Shown here: positions 23,376-32,970 of the stretch, one piece after another
Layout: each line of letters starts with the position of its first letter
How positions within the stretch are numbered: position 1 is the stretch's first letter
Assembly (NCBI RefSeq): GCF_019649055.1
Contig: NW_026570261.1
Coordinates: 496,001 to 560,000, forward strand
Length of the DNA stretch: 64,000 bases
Source: Paramacrobiotus metropolitanus
Taxonomy: Eukaryota; Tardigrada; Eutardigrada; Parachela; Macrobiotidae
Reading direction: 5' to 3'
The notes under the pieces: model-generated
The model's input: the letters and a program-made list of their open reading frames with translations, nothing else
Databases searched by the model: none
Told to the model about the DNA's origin: nothing
Made by a program: the position numbers and the translations under genes

Positions 23376-24636
23376 AAAGTGATAAACTCAAAAAAATGAA
23401 AAATGTTCTGTTGGTAAACCAAAAAAAAGGGGGGTGAAAAAGGGAGGGGAAAAATTTATGGCGCGACATGTTTGTCACCGCAGCGATCAACAGCGTTCTG
23501 GATGTCTCGGCTTAAAGCAGACGGGGATTGTGTGTTGGCATTATCATTATCATTATTATTAGATATTATAAGTATTAGTTATTATCATTATTTAATAATA
23601 GTATTTGTGGTCATTTATAGTGAGTCATAATAAATTATTAAGTAAATAACCACACAGTATCTGCATCTGATGTTGCTGTGATTCTGAGTTATTAATGTTC
23701 TAATAAATACTTGTTTACGTAGTGTTTATTGTTTGTTAACGGTATGTTTGTTGTTTGTATGGTGACTATTTCAACGCTTCTTTTCTTCTCTTACTTCACT
23801 TCCTTCACTTCCTTCACTTCCTTCACTTTGTTCACTTACTTCATTATACATAACGATCCGTACATATCAGCCGCATTTTTTGCATACTTTTATGATTATA
23901 ATTTATAACTAGTTTTGCGAATGGACAGAATATTATTTCAACAGGTAAAGTACTTACACCAGATACCGGCACTTCAAGGATATAAAGCCCTGTTTCGGCA
24001 AGTTCGGGCGCTTTTGGAATAAATTATAAAATATGTCGTTTTCTTTTTCTTACTTTTCCAGTGTAGTAACTTTTTCTTGCGGATATAAAAATGCTAAAAC
24101 AGTTGCCATTTTATGTGCCAGTAATAGCATCGAGTTAAGCGGGCGGTGCTCGCCATGGTCAGTGGAAGGGGGTAGCGGTCATTTAATAACGATTTTATAA
24201 CGACATCCATAAAAAATCCAGCAACAGATGTTTTGGTGCAAACTTTTTCAAAGCTAATAACAGACAACAAGGTATTCGTTACGGGCTAACAAAAGAATTC
24301 TGCGCTATCAGTTTTCGTATACCTCAAAATAAGAGCAACCTCCCAGAGGCCTACCACCTGTTTGTTAAATGGCACCTTGCAAAGAATGTGATTGCCAAGT
24401 GCATTGATCTCTTTGGGGAAATGCTAGTATTTAAAAGAAATTCGGAAGAGATTATTAGTAAATTACGATATTACTTGTTTTCAACTGTCCAGAATTTTGA
24501 ATCTGTTAACGATTGAACACGATTTAAGATGCCTTACAATTAATAAGCAGTGCAGAATGTTAGAGCCGGCTGGTACATACTAGTTACTACGTAGGTACGC
24601 GAACACTGCCTATTCAAGAAAAAATTCGCAAAGCGG

Positions 24637-25076
24637 TGTAACAGACAAGCACGAGGAGATCACGAGTGAGCTTTATTGTACCAATAAAGTGGGAACAATG
24701 CTGCGTAATAGCAGGAAAGCAAGAACAAAGCACTGATGGCTAAATCTAGCAAGTTGATGCCAGGAAGGTTCTTGAGCGTCTGTTGGCGTGAAAGAAGCAA
24801 CTGGCGGCAAGCACGTGCTGTGTGCCATCAGCTGTGTGATGATGCGCAGACTGGACTCTATCCAACGCGAGCGTATGAACGCTGAGTCATACTGCGAGAG
24901 AGGAACGAGAGAGCAAGACTGTGGCTCAGTGTATGCGCTGCGTATATCCGCTTCAGCGGATGAGTGCAGTGCAGCAGCACACGTACGTACAGCGAGAGAG
25001 GCGATAACGGCAAGCAATGGTGCAAGTACGTCCAGTGTGGACCGTACGCACCAGGCGCAGTCGTACGCCTCTGACA
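24637..25076 (+). repeat. 5' LTR (440 bp)
   Basis: Begins TGTAACAGACAAGCACGAGG and ends GTACGCCTCTGACA, so it has the TG...CA termini of an LTR. It is almost identical to the 3' copy. I see one 2-bp indel (GCAAGACTGTGG against GCAAGTGTGG) and one substitution (GTGTGGACCG against GTGTGGATCG). An AATAAA at 24682 and the downstream T/G-rich stretch could act in 3' processing. Confidence 0.92.
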
Positions 25077-28000
25077 TGCCTTTGGGCGGGAATCCGAGCT
25101 CCTGCGAAGGATGCTCCGACTCGGTACCGCACCAGTACCGCACAACTCTCCGGTCGGACCCATGTGGGGTCGCCGGTACGCGTCCTCTGGCAGTGGGAGT
25201 CCGGTGTCTGGTCGACCGTCCCTTCTTCACTTCCGAACCCATGAGTGGAAGCCACTCACGGCCGAGAAATCCGGAAGCCGCTCGGGCGTTTCGTTGGACC
25301 GGTGATGCATCTGTTGGCTGGCTTCTTGCTTCTGTTGGCATCGGAGAACAATGTGAAAATGTAATGAAAGTTTATGCAGCGCGAAAGAAAGTAAATAAAG
25401 TTTAATCACAATTCCAGTGAGCAAAAGGGGTTACAAAACAGATCTGTTAAAGAGATCGAATTAGAAAAATACAATTCCGTTTGTTAGGAGAAATGCTAAA
25501 AAAAAAGCAAAAATCTGTCCGGGGGTCCTATTCCGACTAGGATGACGTCCACGGGGCAGTTGAGTCTCCACGGGGTCTCCTGTCCACTTTCATCCGGTAA
25601 GTTGGGTACGGGGCATTGGTTCCCGGGTTACCCGTCGTAACCGGTTACATTCACCAAGGTCGGATAAGCACGGTTAAACACTTACTTCCGACTCGTATCC
25701 ATCCGTTGGGGATAGAGAGGCACTGTTGCAGATGCAAATGCAGAAGCATCCTCTCTGAATGGGGAATATGACCGAGGTCGGTTTGACCAAGGTCGGCCTA
25801 CCGGCAAGTCGACCGGCGGCTAGGGTGATTCGGCTATGTTCCGAATTTCGAAAGTCCAGGTCGGAAAAAGCTGTATATAAGTCATGCGGCCTTTGTGGTC
25901 GTCATGTACAGCAGTTCCGTTCAAATGTGGTCGGTTACAACCGTTCAATCTGCTACCACGAGCCTGGCTTAGAGTAATCCGAATCGAACTGGCTCGAAGG
26001 TCCGATCGGAAATAATGGGTTTCTTCAACGGGAGTGTCAAGTCGACTTCTGCGAGGTTGGCTATCCCATCCGACCTGTAGTCAAGGTCGGTCATCCTATC
26101 CGTTGGTGGTCGACTAGGGTTAACCTGCAATAACATGCCCGTGTGGGGCTAAACAAGTTCCTTCAGGTCGAATTCGTCCACCGCGGACAGCTGCCGATCT
26201 TCTTCCGTCATGTTAACTGGAGTTCCGACTTCCGACTTGTAGTCGGTTATGGTCGACTTCGGGAGGTCGGGTGAACTGTGTGCTCATCCGCCCAAAGGCT
26301 AAGTTTTTCCGTTAGGAGGTCGATTCTCGACTTTCAAATGCCTTTGCCGACTTGTTGTCGTATCCTTCCGACTTCTGTTCGGTTACTTCCGACCTTCATT
26401 TGAGGTCGGCTATCCGTATCGAAGTTCCGAGGTCGGCTGATTTCCGACTTCTTCGAATCGGATGAACTGTGTGTTCATCCGTCGAAAAGGCAAAGTTCTT
26501 CGGCTGGGAGGTCGATTTTCTACTTCTGATGGATTTTTCCGACCTGTTGTCGTATACTTCCGACCTCCATCTGGTGACTTCCGACTTCCGTCCGGGGTCG
26601 GTTATGCCTTCCGCTTGATGGTCGACCTAGACAACTTGTACCGTTACGCCCATTGTGGGGCCAGTCGGCACTTGTCGAGTCGACTTCTCTCTGACATGAA
26701 CTCTGAGTCGGATCCGAGCTACTGTTGGCTTGTTTATCCGAATGACTTGCCTCTGGGCCGCCAAGTCCTGCGAGGTAGGAGTTTCCTTGGCATCTGGCCG
26801 GGTGACTGGCGTTTCATCATGCAATCGCGCTGGCTCACAACGCTAAAGGTCTTTGTGGCCCCGGTTGACAAGCCAGCTCTTTGGTTTAAACTTCATGCAC
26901 GTGCAAATCCCTGAGGTCATCAGATCCGATTCTTCCATTTCGTTTTGTCGCGAACCTGAGACGCCTAGCCGCTTCTGTTGGGGGTAGAAAACTCACGTCC
27001 ACGAGGAAATTTTTCTTTGCCGCTGACGAAGGCCGACTGGCCGGTACTGTTGCGGGCAGATGGTCATCGTCAACGGGGTTGGTTGAAGGGGTGCAGGTCG
27101 AGTATTCTAACTCGGTCTGCCTAGGATGTTCCATTGAAGACATGGGGAAGCAGGTCGCGGCGGAGTCGTTGGAGTGGCGGCCAAATCACCGTCGCTGTTC
27201 CTCTTCAGGGAATGGCAGCACGTTCGAGACGCGCGTAGTCGTGGTCACCGGTGAATCGGCTGGTTTACCCGATATCGTCCGGGGGAGACTGCGGTTGGAC
27301 TCCGGGTACAGGGTCCTAGTTGAGTTCCTGTAGATCTGGGTTCAAACGGAGAATCCGGTTAAGTTGCCACATGACTACTACTAGCTTCCGTCCATTCTTC
27401 CTGGTCGACTTCTTGTGGTCGGTTGCCGTGTGCCTAGTCGATCTGTGTGGTCGACTAGGGTGGCTAATCATGATTCGACGGTCTGCATTGTTGCAAATCC
27501 GGCTTCCGCTTTGCCGAAACTGGTCTATGGAATCGGCTTGCACAACCGTCCTTTGTGGTCGGCTAATGCGGCAATATCCGTTATGTCTCCAAGTTATGGG
27601 CGAAGTACAAAGTCGACCTTTGTGGTCGGCTCAAGTACATGTAGTCAAATCCGAGTTTTCCTGCGCTGTTGGCGGCTCGGCCGAGGGATATCCGCTGTTT
27701 ACACTGGTGAAGGCTGCTCGGTTACCCGGTCCCAAAGTCGGCCACGGGTGCCAGGCAAACATGGCGATGAACACGCAGCAACGTATTCAGCGCCATGTTA
27801 GCGTAATCCTCTCGGTCTATGCTCCGGAGTCGGTTGGCCGGGGTAATCTTCATAGCCGGTCGTGGTTAATGGTGTGATCTGTACCATGTAATTAGCGGCC
27901 GGTTCCATGTAACGCGGGTTGGGGCTTCTGTTGGCTCCGGTGGTCGCAGAACGTGGTTGACGATCTGCTATGTTAGCAGATGTGGTTCCGCGAGAAAAAC

Positions 28001-28807
28001 AAATTATTTTTGGTCGGCTAGAAGGTTTATCTAGTCGGATTTTTAAGTTTTTAACCGTTAGAAATTATTTTTATTAATTAAGAAAATTTTCTGGTGGTCG
28101 AAAGACCGTTAGAAATCAAAAGTAAGAGAATTTCCGACCTGTTGTCGGTTAGCCTTTGTCTAACTGTCTAGACAGGTTCGTTGACCTAGCAGGTCGGTTC
28201 TCGACCAAAAGCAAAATTCCGAGTCGGTTTCTCCGTCAGAAATTACTTTTTAACCGTTAAAAAGTTAAATTTTACGGATAGAAATCGTTTTCTACCGTTA
28301 GAAGATGAAATGCCGACCTAGTTTCGGCTAAAATCGACCTATAACCGTGACTTTACCAGTGTCGGTGTCGGTGTCGGTTCCGGTCGGTTTCCTCCGTCCG
28401 AGGTCGGAAATCCGTCGCTTCCGAGTGAAAATCCGCGGTTAAAGTTGCGGGTCGGTGTTCAAACCGATGGTCCCCGTATTATTGGATTACTCCGTTCGCG
28501 CTGCAGACTCTCGTTCGAGTCTGATCCGTCAGTTGGGAGAAAACGTCCGTACTGTTGGGATGCTCTTCAATGTGGAAGAGACAAAGAAAACTGTGCTCAC
28601 CAGCTGGGCAAGAATCACTTCAGTGATCCTCGTTATTCCTCAGCTGTAAGACGATGCGATCAATCCGATCAAAGTCAAGGCAGAGATTGCTTCAACAATC
28701 TATCTGACAGTGACTTTCAGGTTCCTCACGAGTTCTCCGCGATTCAAGCCTTCACCGTCTCCTCAAAGGTTCCGTAGGAAGGAAAACCAGAAAAGATGCT
28801 GCTACCA
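25077..28807. other. Non-coding interior of the LTR element, dense in GTCGG words
   Basis: From about 25750 to 28440 the sequence repeats GGTCGG, TTCCGAC and GTCGGCTA at short irregular intervals (for example TTTGTGGTCGGCTAATGCGG near 27549 and TTTGTGGTCGGCTCAAGTAC near 27617). There is no fixed period. Possible primer-binding (near 25081-25100) and polypurine (AGGAAGGAAAACCAGAAAAG, about 28778) sites exist, but I could not confirm either. Confidence 0.6.
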
Positions 28808-29245
28808 TGTAACAGACAAGCACGAGGAGATCACGAGTGAGCTTTATTGTACCAATAAAGTGGGAACAATGCTGCGTAATAGCAGGAAAGCAAGAACAAA
28901 GCACTGATGGCTAAATCTAGCAAGTTGATGCCAGGAAGGTTCTTGAGCGTCTGTTGGCGTGAAAGAAGCAACTGGCGGCAAGCACGTGCTGTGTGCCATC
29001 AGCTGTGTGATGATGCGCAGACTGGACTCTATCCAACGCGAGCGTATGAACGCTGAGTCATACTGCGAGAGAGGAACGAGAGAGCAAGTGTGGCTCAGTG
29101 TATGCGCTGCGTATATCCGCTTCAGCGGATGAGTGCAGTGCAGCAGCACACGTACGTACAGCGAGAGAGGCGATAACGGCAAGCAATGGTGCAAGTACGT
29201 CCAGTGTGGATCGTACGCACCAGGCGCAGTCGTACGCCTCTGACA
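28808..29245 (+). repeat. 3' LTR (438 bp)
   Basis: Same termini and sequence as the 5' LTR apart from a 2-bp indel and one substitution. It is followed directly by the GCGG target duplication and then by the resumed right arm of the host inverted repeat (GCGGTCTGACGATTTACAGC). Confidence 0.92.
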
Positions 29246-29559
29246 GCGGTCTGACGATTTACAGCAAGTAATAAAAAATTCCTATAATAAAAAGAATAAT
29301 AAACAAGGTCTATAATATACGGGCATGAGAATGGCTGCCTGTAAATTAAATACCGAGCCATCGTGAGTGAAACTCGTCGCAAACTTTTGAATGGCATCAG
29401 GAATTTAATTCCGACAGGTAAGTATTTCATCCAAGGAACGGAAACTGGAAGTGAACTCTATTCCGTCGTCGACTTCTTCCATGTCAAGAATAATATAGTG
29501 TGAAAATTAACTTTTTGCAAAAATTTCAGAATTTTAAAATGTTATTGTTTCTGTTAGTG

Positions 29560-30310
29560 CACGTACTCTTACGTGTTGCACTTTTGCAAGATGTTTATGC
29601 ACTGCTGCATGTTGCTGCATTAACCAAGGTTTCTGTAATTAACTCATTCTGAGCAACTCACTTTGCTTTAGTTACACTACATATCGCACAGGAGCATCAG
29701 CCAATACGTAAGAAAGAGAAACAGCGAAAAAATTAAAAAAATTAATTAATAAAAGTACGTATTAATTGAAATAGGTGAAGCGAAGAAAGGGAAAGAAGCG
29801 AAGAAGTGAAGGAAGTGAAGGAAGTGAAGAAAGTGACAAAAGTAATAAAATGAAAAAAGTGAAGAAAATGAAAAAAGTGAACAAAACGAAGAAAGGAAAG
29901 TGAAGTTTCGAATAGAACGATCAAAATGAAAGTAACTGCCTTTTTACCCCAGCCGCTCTATGGCGAGCGGCATTTTGATCGGTCAATTCGAAACTGCACT
30001 TTCTTCGCTTTCCTTTCTTTCATTTCCACACTTTTTTTTATTTTTTTCACTTTTTTCACTTTCTTCACTTCTTTCACTTTCTTCACTTTCTTCACTTTCT
30101 TCACATTCTTCACTTTCTTCGCTTTAACTATTCCAGTCAGCACGTACATTTTCAATTAGCAATTTTCTTAATTTTTTTACAAATTTTTCGCTGTTTCTCT
30201 TTCTTACGTATTGCTCCTGTGCGATACAGAACTAAAGCAAAGTGAGCTGCTCAGAATCAATTACAGAAACCTTTGTTAATGCAGCAACATGCAGCAGTGT
30301 ACCAAATGCG
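29560..30310. repeat. Head-to-head inverted repeat centred near 29961
   Basis: From 29957 leftward and 29966 rightward the sequence mirrors itself for about 350 bp. Shared features are the GTGAAGAAAG / CTTTCTTCAC tract, TTTTTCGCTGTTTCTCTTTC, CTTACGTATTG and CACTTTGCTTTAGTT, ending at GCAGCAACATGCAGCA. At the centre GCCGCTC-TATGGC-GAGCGGC forms a hairpin. The right-hand partner lacks the GGGGTAAAAAGGCAGTTACT segment found at the true left end of the large element. This is either a second, smaller foldback element abutting the first or a duplicated arm. From 30310 to 30505 no gene is seen. Confidence 0.75.
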
Positions 30311-30507
30311 CATAGGCGCTTCGGGGACTTACTTACACGGTTTTTCAGCGAGCACTTACATACAAAGTAGGCAAAACCGCGCCCTTTTGCACAGCTTGTG
30401 TGTAAGTCAGTCTGTGTTAAGCGGACTGCATGCGCAAACGGCTGCACATACTTACATGCCGGAGCACGTGCGTTCAGTTCAAACTGAGAACGTAAATAGT
30501 TCCCCGT

Positions 30508-31345
30508 GGTTCTAGAATCATATTAGCAACTGTCAAATTTACCACGTATTGGGATTCAGATGAGTCAGATTGTATCTAGGTCAAAACGCTCGAGTGCGCT
30601 CCAACTCACGCACTGATTTGTGAGTCAGACAGATTCACTGATAACGCTGCGCGCATTGGTCAGATGGAGAATCGGTTGCTGAATTATAAAACCGAGCTGT
30701 TGAGCTCGGTTTTATAATTCGTGGCCACATTCACGACCGCACATCAACTCGTTAAAGTTATCCTGAGCTGCTTATAAATGTTCGCGATGATTCCGTGCTG
30801 CATTAAACTGTATGAAATTACGCTGTAGTCCGTAATTAAGTGTTGAGAGAATATGGTTTAATTAACTTAATTATTAATTACTAATTAAGCAAAACTTTGA
30901 TGAACAGTTATAACTAGAATCATTTACGCCTTATTAGGACATTTAGCACCTAATTAATTAGCAAATTTTGCACCTAATTAGTAATTTTGCACCTGAATTT
31001 GTAGCACCTGATTAGCAAATTTTGCCCACATGAAGAAAAACTTAATTATTGCATGTCATTAAGCTTAAATTATTTTTCTCATTAAGTTTGCACTTGTTGT
31101 GTTGCGTTGATCATGGCAGTAAACGGCAAATAAAGGCTGATTTATTGCAGAATTCACGGTGCTCTCAGATATGCTATTTATTTCCACTCGTGTATCCGTT
31201 ATCACTGGTGGGAACATATTTCAGTTTTTTTCTCTTAGTCCTAGAAGAAAGATGAGTAACAGATACGTGCGCAGCAGTCGTGTCGCAGATACAAGCGGGC
31301 TGCTGATATTTGACAGTTGCTATTTTGATTTCTAGGTTCTAGAAT
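30508..31345. mobile_element. Candidate TIR element without coding sequence
   Basis: GGTTCTAGAATCATATTAGC-AACTGTCAAAT near 30509 is inverted as ATTTGACAGTTGCTA-TTTTGATTTCTAGG near 31307-31335. The match is about 24 of 28 bases. The 0.8-kb interior has no convincing ORF. It contains a perfect hairpin at 30681-30720 and a run of CACCTAATTA / TAGCAAATTTTGC words (30940-31025). Superfamily and target duplication are not clear. Confidence 0.45.
30681..30720. repeat. Perfect 40-bp hairpin
   Basis: GAATTATAAAACCGAGCT (30681-30698) and its exact reverse complement (30703-30720) are separated by GTTG. An 18-bp perfect stem with a 4-nt loop is unlikely by chance. It sits inside the candidate TIR element. 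Confidence 0.85.
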
Positions 31346-31485
31346 ATCATATTTTGATTTTTTTTAGTTGTTAAATTTGAATCGATCTTTCTATCTGTGT
31401 AGTCCAGAACTGTGAACTTCTGACATTGACCTATCTGTGTGACTAAGTGTAACTCGGTTAAGTTCAGTTAATCCTGAAGGTAATA

Positions 31486-32574
31486 ATGGTTGTCAAACCC
31501 AATCTTCTCCCTCGTCCCCTTATGCTTAGTCGCGCTTCCAGCATGGCGGATCTTTCCCGCTCCTCCAGCTTCAGCGTGCTGGCACCGGAGGAAGGCATGC
31601 AGCAAGAATTGCTGGAAGGTCTCAAGAAAATCGAGACAGGTTAGATGTGCGGAAGATTTCGACTGCAGTTTTTGGTTTTTTGTTTATTTTATTAGCACTA
31701 GTATAAACTGCAACAATTGCATTGCAGCGCTTGGCAGTGTTTTGACCATCCAAAATGCTCGCAGTTCGGCCGAAACTGCCGTTAAATCAGTAAACGGTGA
31801 GTCTGCATACTACATACTTCAACACTGCTGACTACAAATAATTAATATATCGCAGACGGAGTTCTTCTTCCGGCAAATTTCTTTGCTGGGAATCCAGGTG
31901 AAAGTGCTGGCTACCCAGCAGGTCCGGACAGTGGAGAACCATTAAACGGTGAGAATACTGCTTTAACTGAAATTGCAAAACACTGTGTGTGAGGTTTTAC
32001 ATTTCAGAACTGGACGAGCATGTTGACGTGCCTGAAAGAGCTGGCAACCCAGCTGGTGCTGGCTTCCCAGCAGGTGCTGGCTACCCAGCAGGAAACGCTC
32101 GCATTGGTGGCAACGAACAGAGTAAGAAAACAAATAAAGGCGTTCTAAAATTAAATTTTTATATTTTTTTGACACATTTAGATAACAACATGCAACGTGC
32201 TGGGCTGCCAGCTGGGTACGGTGGAAATGCACCGCGCGTAGGAGGATTTCGTCGTCGCCCTACTCGTCGGGATGGGGAGCGCTCGCGCGGTTTCCAGGAA
32301 TTCCTGCAGATGAAAAACGCGGAGCAGCGTCGTATCCGCCAAGCGCGCGCTATTGAAGACGACGCTGCGCGCCGTGCTCGTGACGAAGAACGTGCTGCTC
32401 GAGATCTGCGCCGTCGACAGGAAGATATCAACTTGCAGCAGACTCGTGCCGCCGAGGATGGATGCCCGCTGGCAGCGCGAGGACAATCGCGTGGAAACGG
32501 AGCGCGCACGCGAGGATCTGCGCAAAGCGGAAGAATGGGACGAAGCGGTGCGCACTATGCGCAACCAGAAGTAG
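31486..32574 (+). CDS. Unrecognised multi-exon protein with Gly/Pro/Ala repeats and an Arg/Glu coiled coil
   Basis: Five exons with clean GT-AG introns: 31486-31639, 31728-31796, 31856-31948, 32008-32121 and 32182 onward. All four introns are phase 1. The start is the first ATG (MVVKPNLLPRPLMLS). Exon 3 encodes AGYPAG once, and exon 4 encodes AGNPAGAGFPAGAGYPAGN, a repeat made by hairpin elements. Exon 5 encodes an Arg-rich patch (FRRRPTRRDGERSRG), then a long charged helix (NAEQRRIRQARAIEDDAARR, DEERAARDLRRRQED). The helix continues in another frame from about 32455 (WQREDNRVETERAREDLRKA) to TAG at 32574. In the first frame the ORF runs to 32666. So either a one-base shift exists near 32455 or a small intron was missed. 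It lies just upstream of a transposase and may be an accessory gene of the same transposon. No family was recognised. Confidence 0.6.
31886..31919. repeat. Paired tetraloop hairpins, pair 1
   Basis: CTGG-GAAT-CCAG (31886-31897) and GCTGG-CTAC-CCAGC (31906-31919), 8 bp apart, in exon 3 of the coiled-coil gene. Confidence 0.8.
32040..32089. repeat. Three tetraloop hairpins in a row, cluster 2
   Basis: GCTGG-CAAC-CCAGC (32040-32053), GCTGG-CTTC-CCAGC (32058-32071) and GCTGG-CTAC-CCAGC (32076-32089), spaced 4 bp. They create the AGNPAG, AGFPAG and AGYPAG repeats of exon 4. An 18-bp period keeps the frame. Confidence 0.85.
32199..32212. repeat. Single tetraloop hairpin 3
   Basis: GCTGG-GCTG-CCAGC at the start of exon 5. 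It is the only clearly unpaired member and has an atypical loop. Confidence 0.65.
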
Positions 32575-32578
32575 CGAC

Positions 32579-32611
32579 CGCAGGGAAGCCTGCGCCGTCG
32601 GGTAGCCGACG
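32579..32611. repeat. Paired tetraloop hairpins, pair 4
   Basis: CGCAGG-GAAG-CCTGCG (32579-32594) and CGTCGG-GTAG-CCGACG (32596-32611), each with a 6-bp stem and one base between them. They lie directly after the TAG at 32574. Confidence 0.88.
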
Positions 32612-32932
32612 CTTCGTTTTTGCATTTGCCTTGATGTTTCACAGAAATTTGATGGAGGTTGTTTGATTCTTTCGTTTTTGATATCTATTTGCTCTTCGCT
32701 TTTGTACAGAATTACAAAAAATGAATTTGTTAAATTGTTTTGTTACGAAAGAATAGTAAACTGGTTCTGATGGCATCTACCAAAGCACAATAAACGATTC
32801 ACTGCAGAATGAACGTAACTGCCAGCCCAGTTTTATAGCGAAAGAGCGCAGTTTTATTCACACCTGTCGAAAACTTCTTAAATTTTTGCAGTGCAAACCG
32901 AACTAAAATAAAATTTTGTTGAGTCTGTCTCG

Positions 32933-32970
32933 GACGGGTAGCCGTCTGCATGTTTCCCTGGGTAGCCAGG
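32933..32970. repeat. Paired tetraloop hairpins, pair 5
   Basis: GACGG-GTAG-CCGTC (32933-32946) and CCTGG-GTAG-CCAGG (32957-32970), 10 bp apart. They straddle the transposase start codon at 32950. Confidence 0.88.

Larger units (their letters stand above)
24637..29245 (+). mobile_element. Young non-autonomous LTR retrotransposon (4.6 kb)
   Basis: Two nearly identical LTRs (24637-25076 and 28808-29245) bound 3.7 kb of internal sequence. The element is flanked by GCGG on both sides (24633-24636 and 29246-29249), a 4-bp target-site duplication. Joining the flanks restores continuity with the left arm of the surrounding inverted repeat, which independently proves the insertion. The interior (25077-28807) has no ORF with gag, protease, reverse transcriptase or integrase motifs. 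The longest frames (up to about 185 codons) are low complexity. The interior is instead dense in GGTCGG and CCGACT words. It is best described as a LARD-like element that must be moved by enzymes from a relative. Confidence 0.88.
19942..29957. mobile_element. Long inverted-repeat element enclosing an IAP gene, with two nested insertions
   Basis: The left arm begins AGCGGCTGGGGTAAAAAGGC at 19942. The right arm ends with its reverse complement at 29957. The arms share, in order: a TTCACTTCC-rich tract (19990-20150; 29775-29910), a junction TGTAAAATGTCAAACCGC/CGCTTTGCG (about 20180), a stretch containing ATTCTGGACAGTTGAAAACA (20348; inverted near 24476-24495), and a second GTGAAGGAAG tract (21919-21965; inverted 23790-23830). 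The left arm is split by a Tc1/mariner copy and the right arm by an LTR element. Without these the element would be about 4.5 kb with arms of about 1 kb. The right arm also carries about 500 bp (29272-29770) not seen on the left. The centre (21970-23770) holds one intronless gene with BIR and RING domains. No transposase is visible, so it is non-autonomous or a foldback. Confidence 0.75.

Noticed and set aside
25081-25100. tRNA primer-binding site (TGGGCGGGAATCCGAGC)
   Set aside because: It starts TGG close to the LTR but does not match a tRNA 3' end that I can name with confidence.
24788-25405. A 205-codon plus-strand ORF over the 5' LTR
   Set aside because: It runs across the LTR/interior boundary, is overlapped by comparable ORFs on the other strand and shows no gag features.
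19934-29965. Assigning the large element to the hAT superfamily from the 8-bp CTATGGCG repeat
   Set aside because: The right-hand repeat also belongs to the start of an adjacent related arm, so it may be shared ancestry rather than a target duplication. No transposase supports the call.
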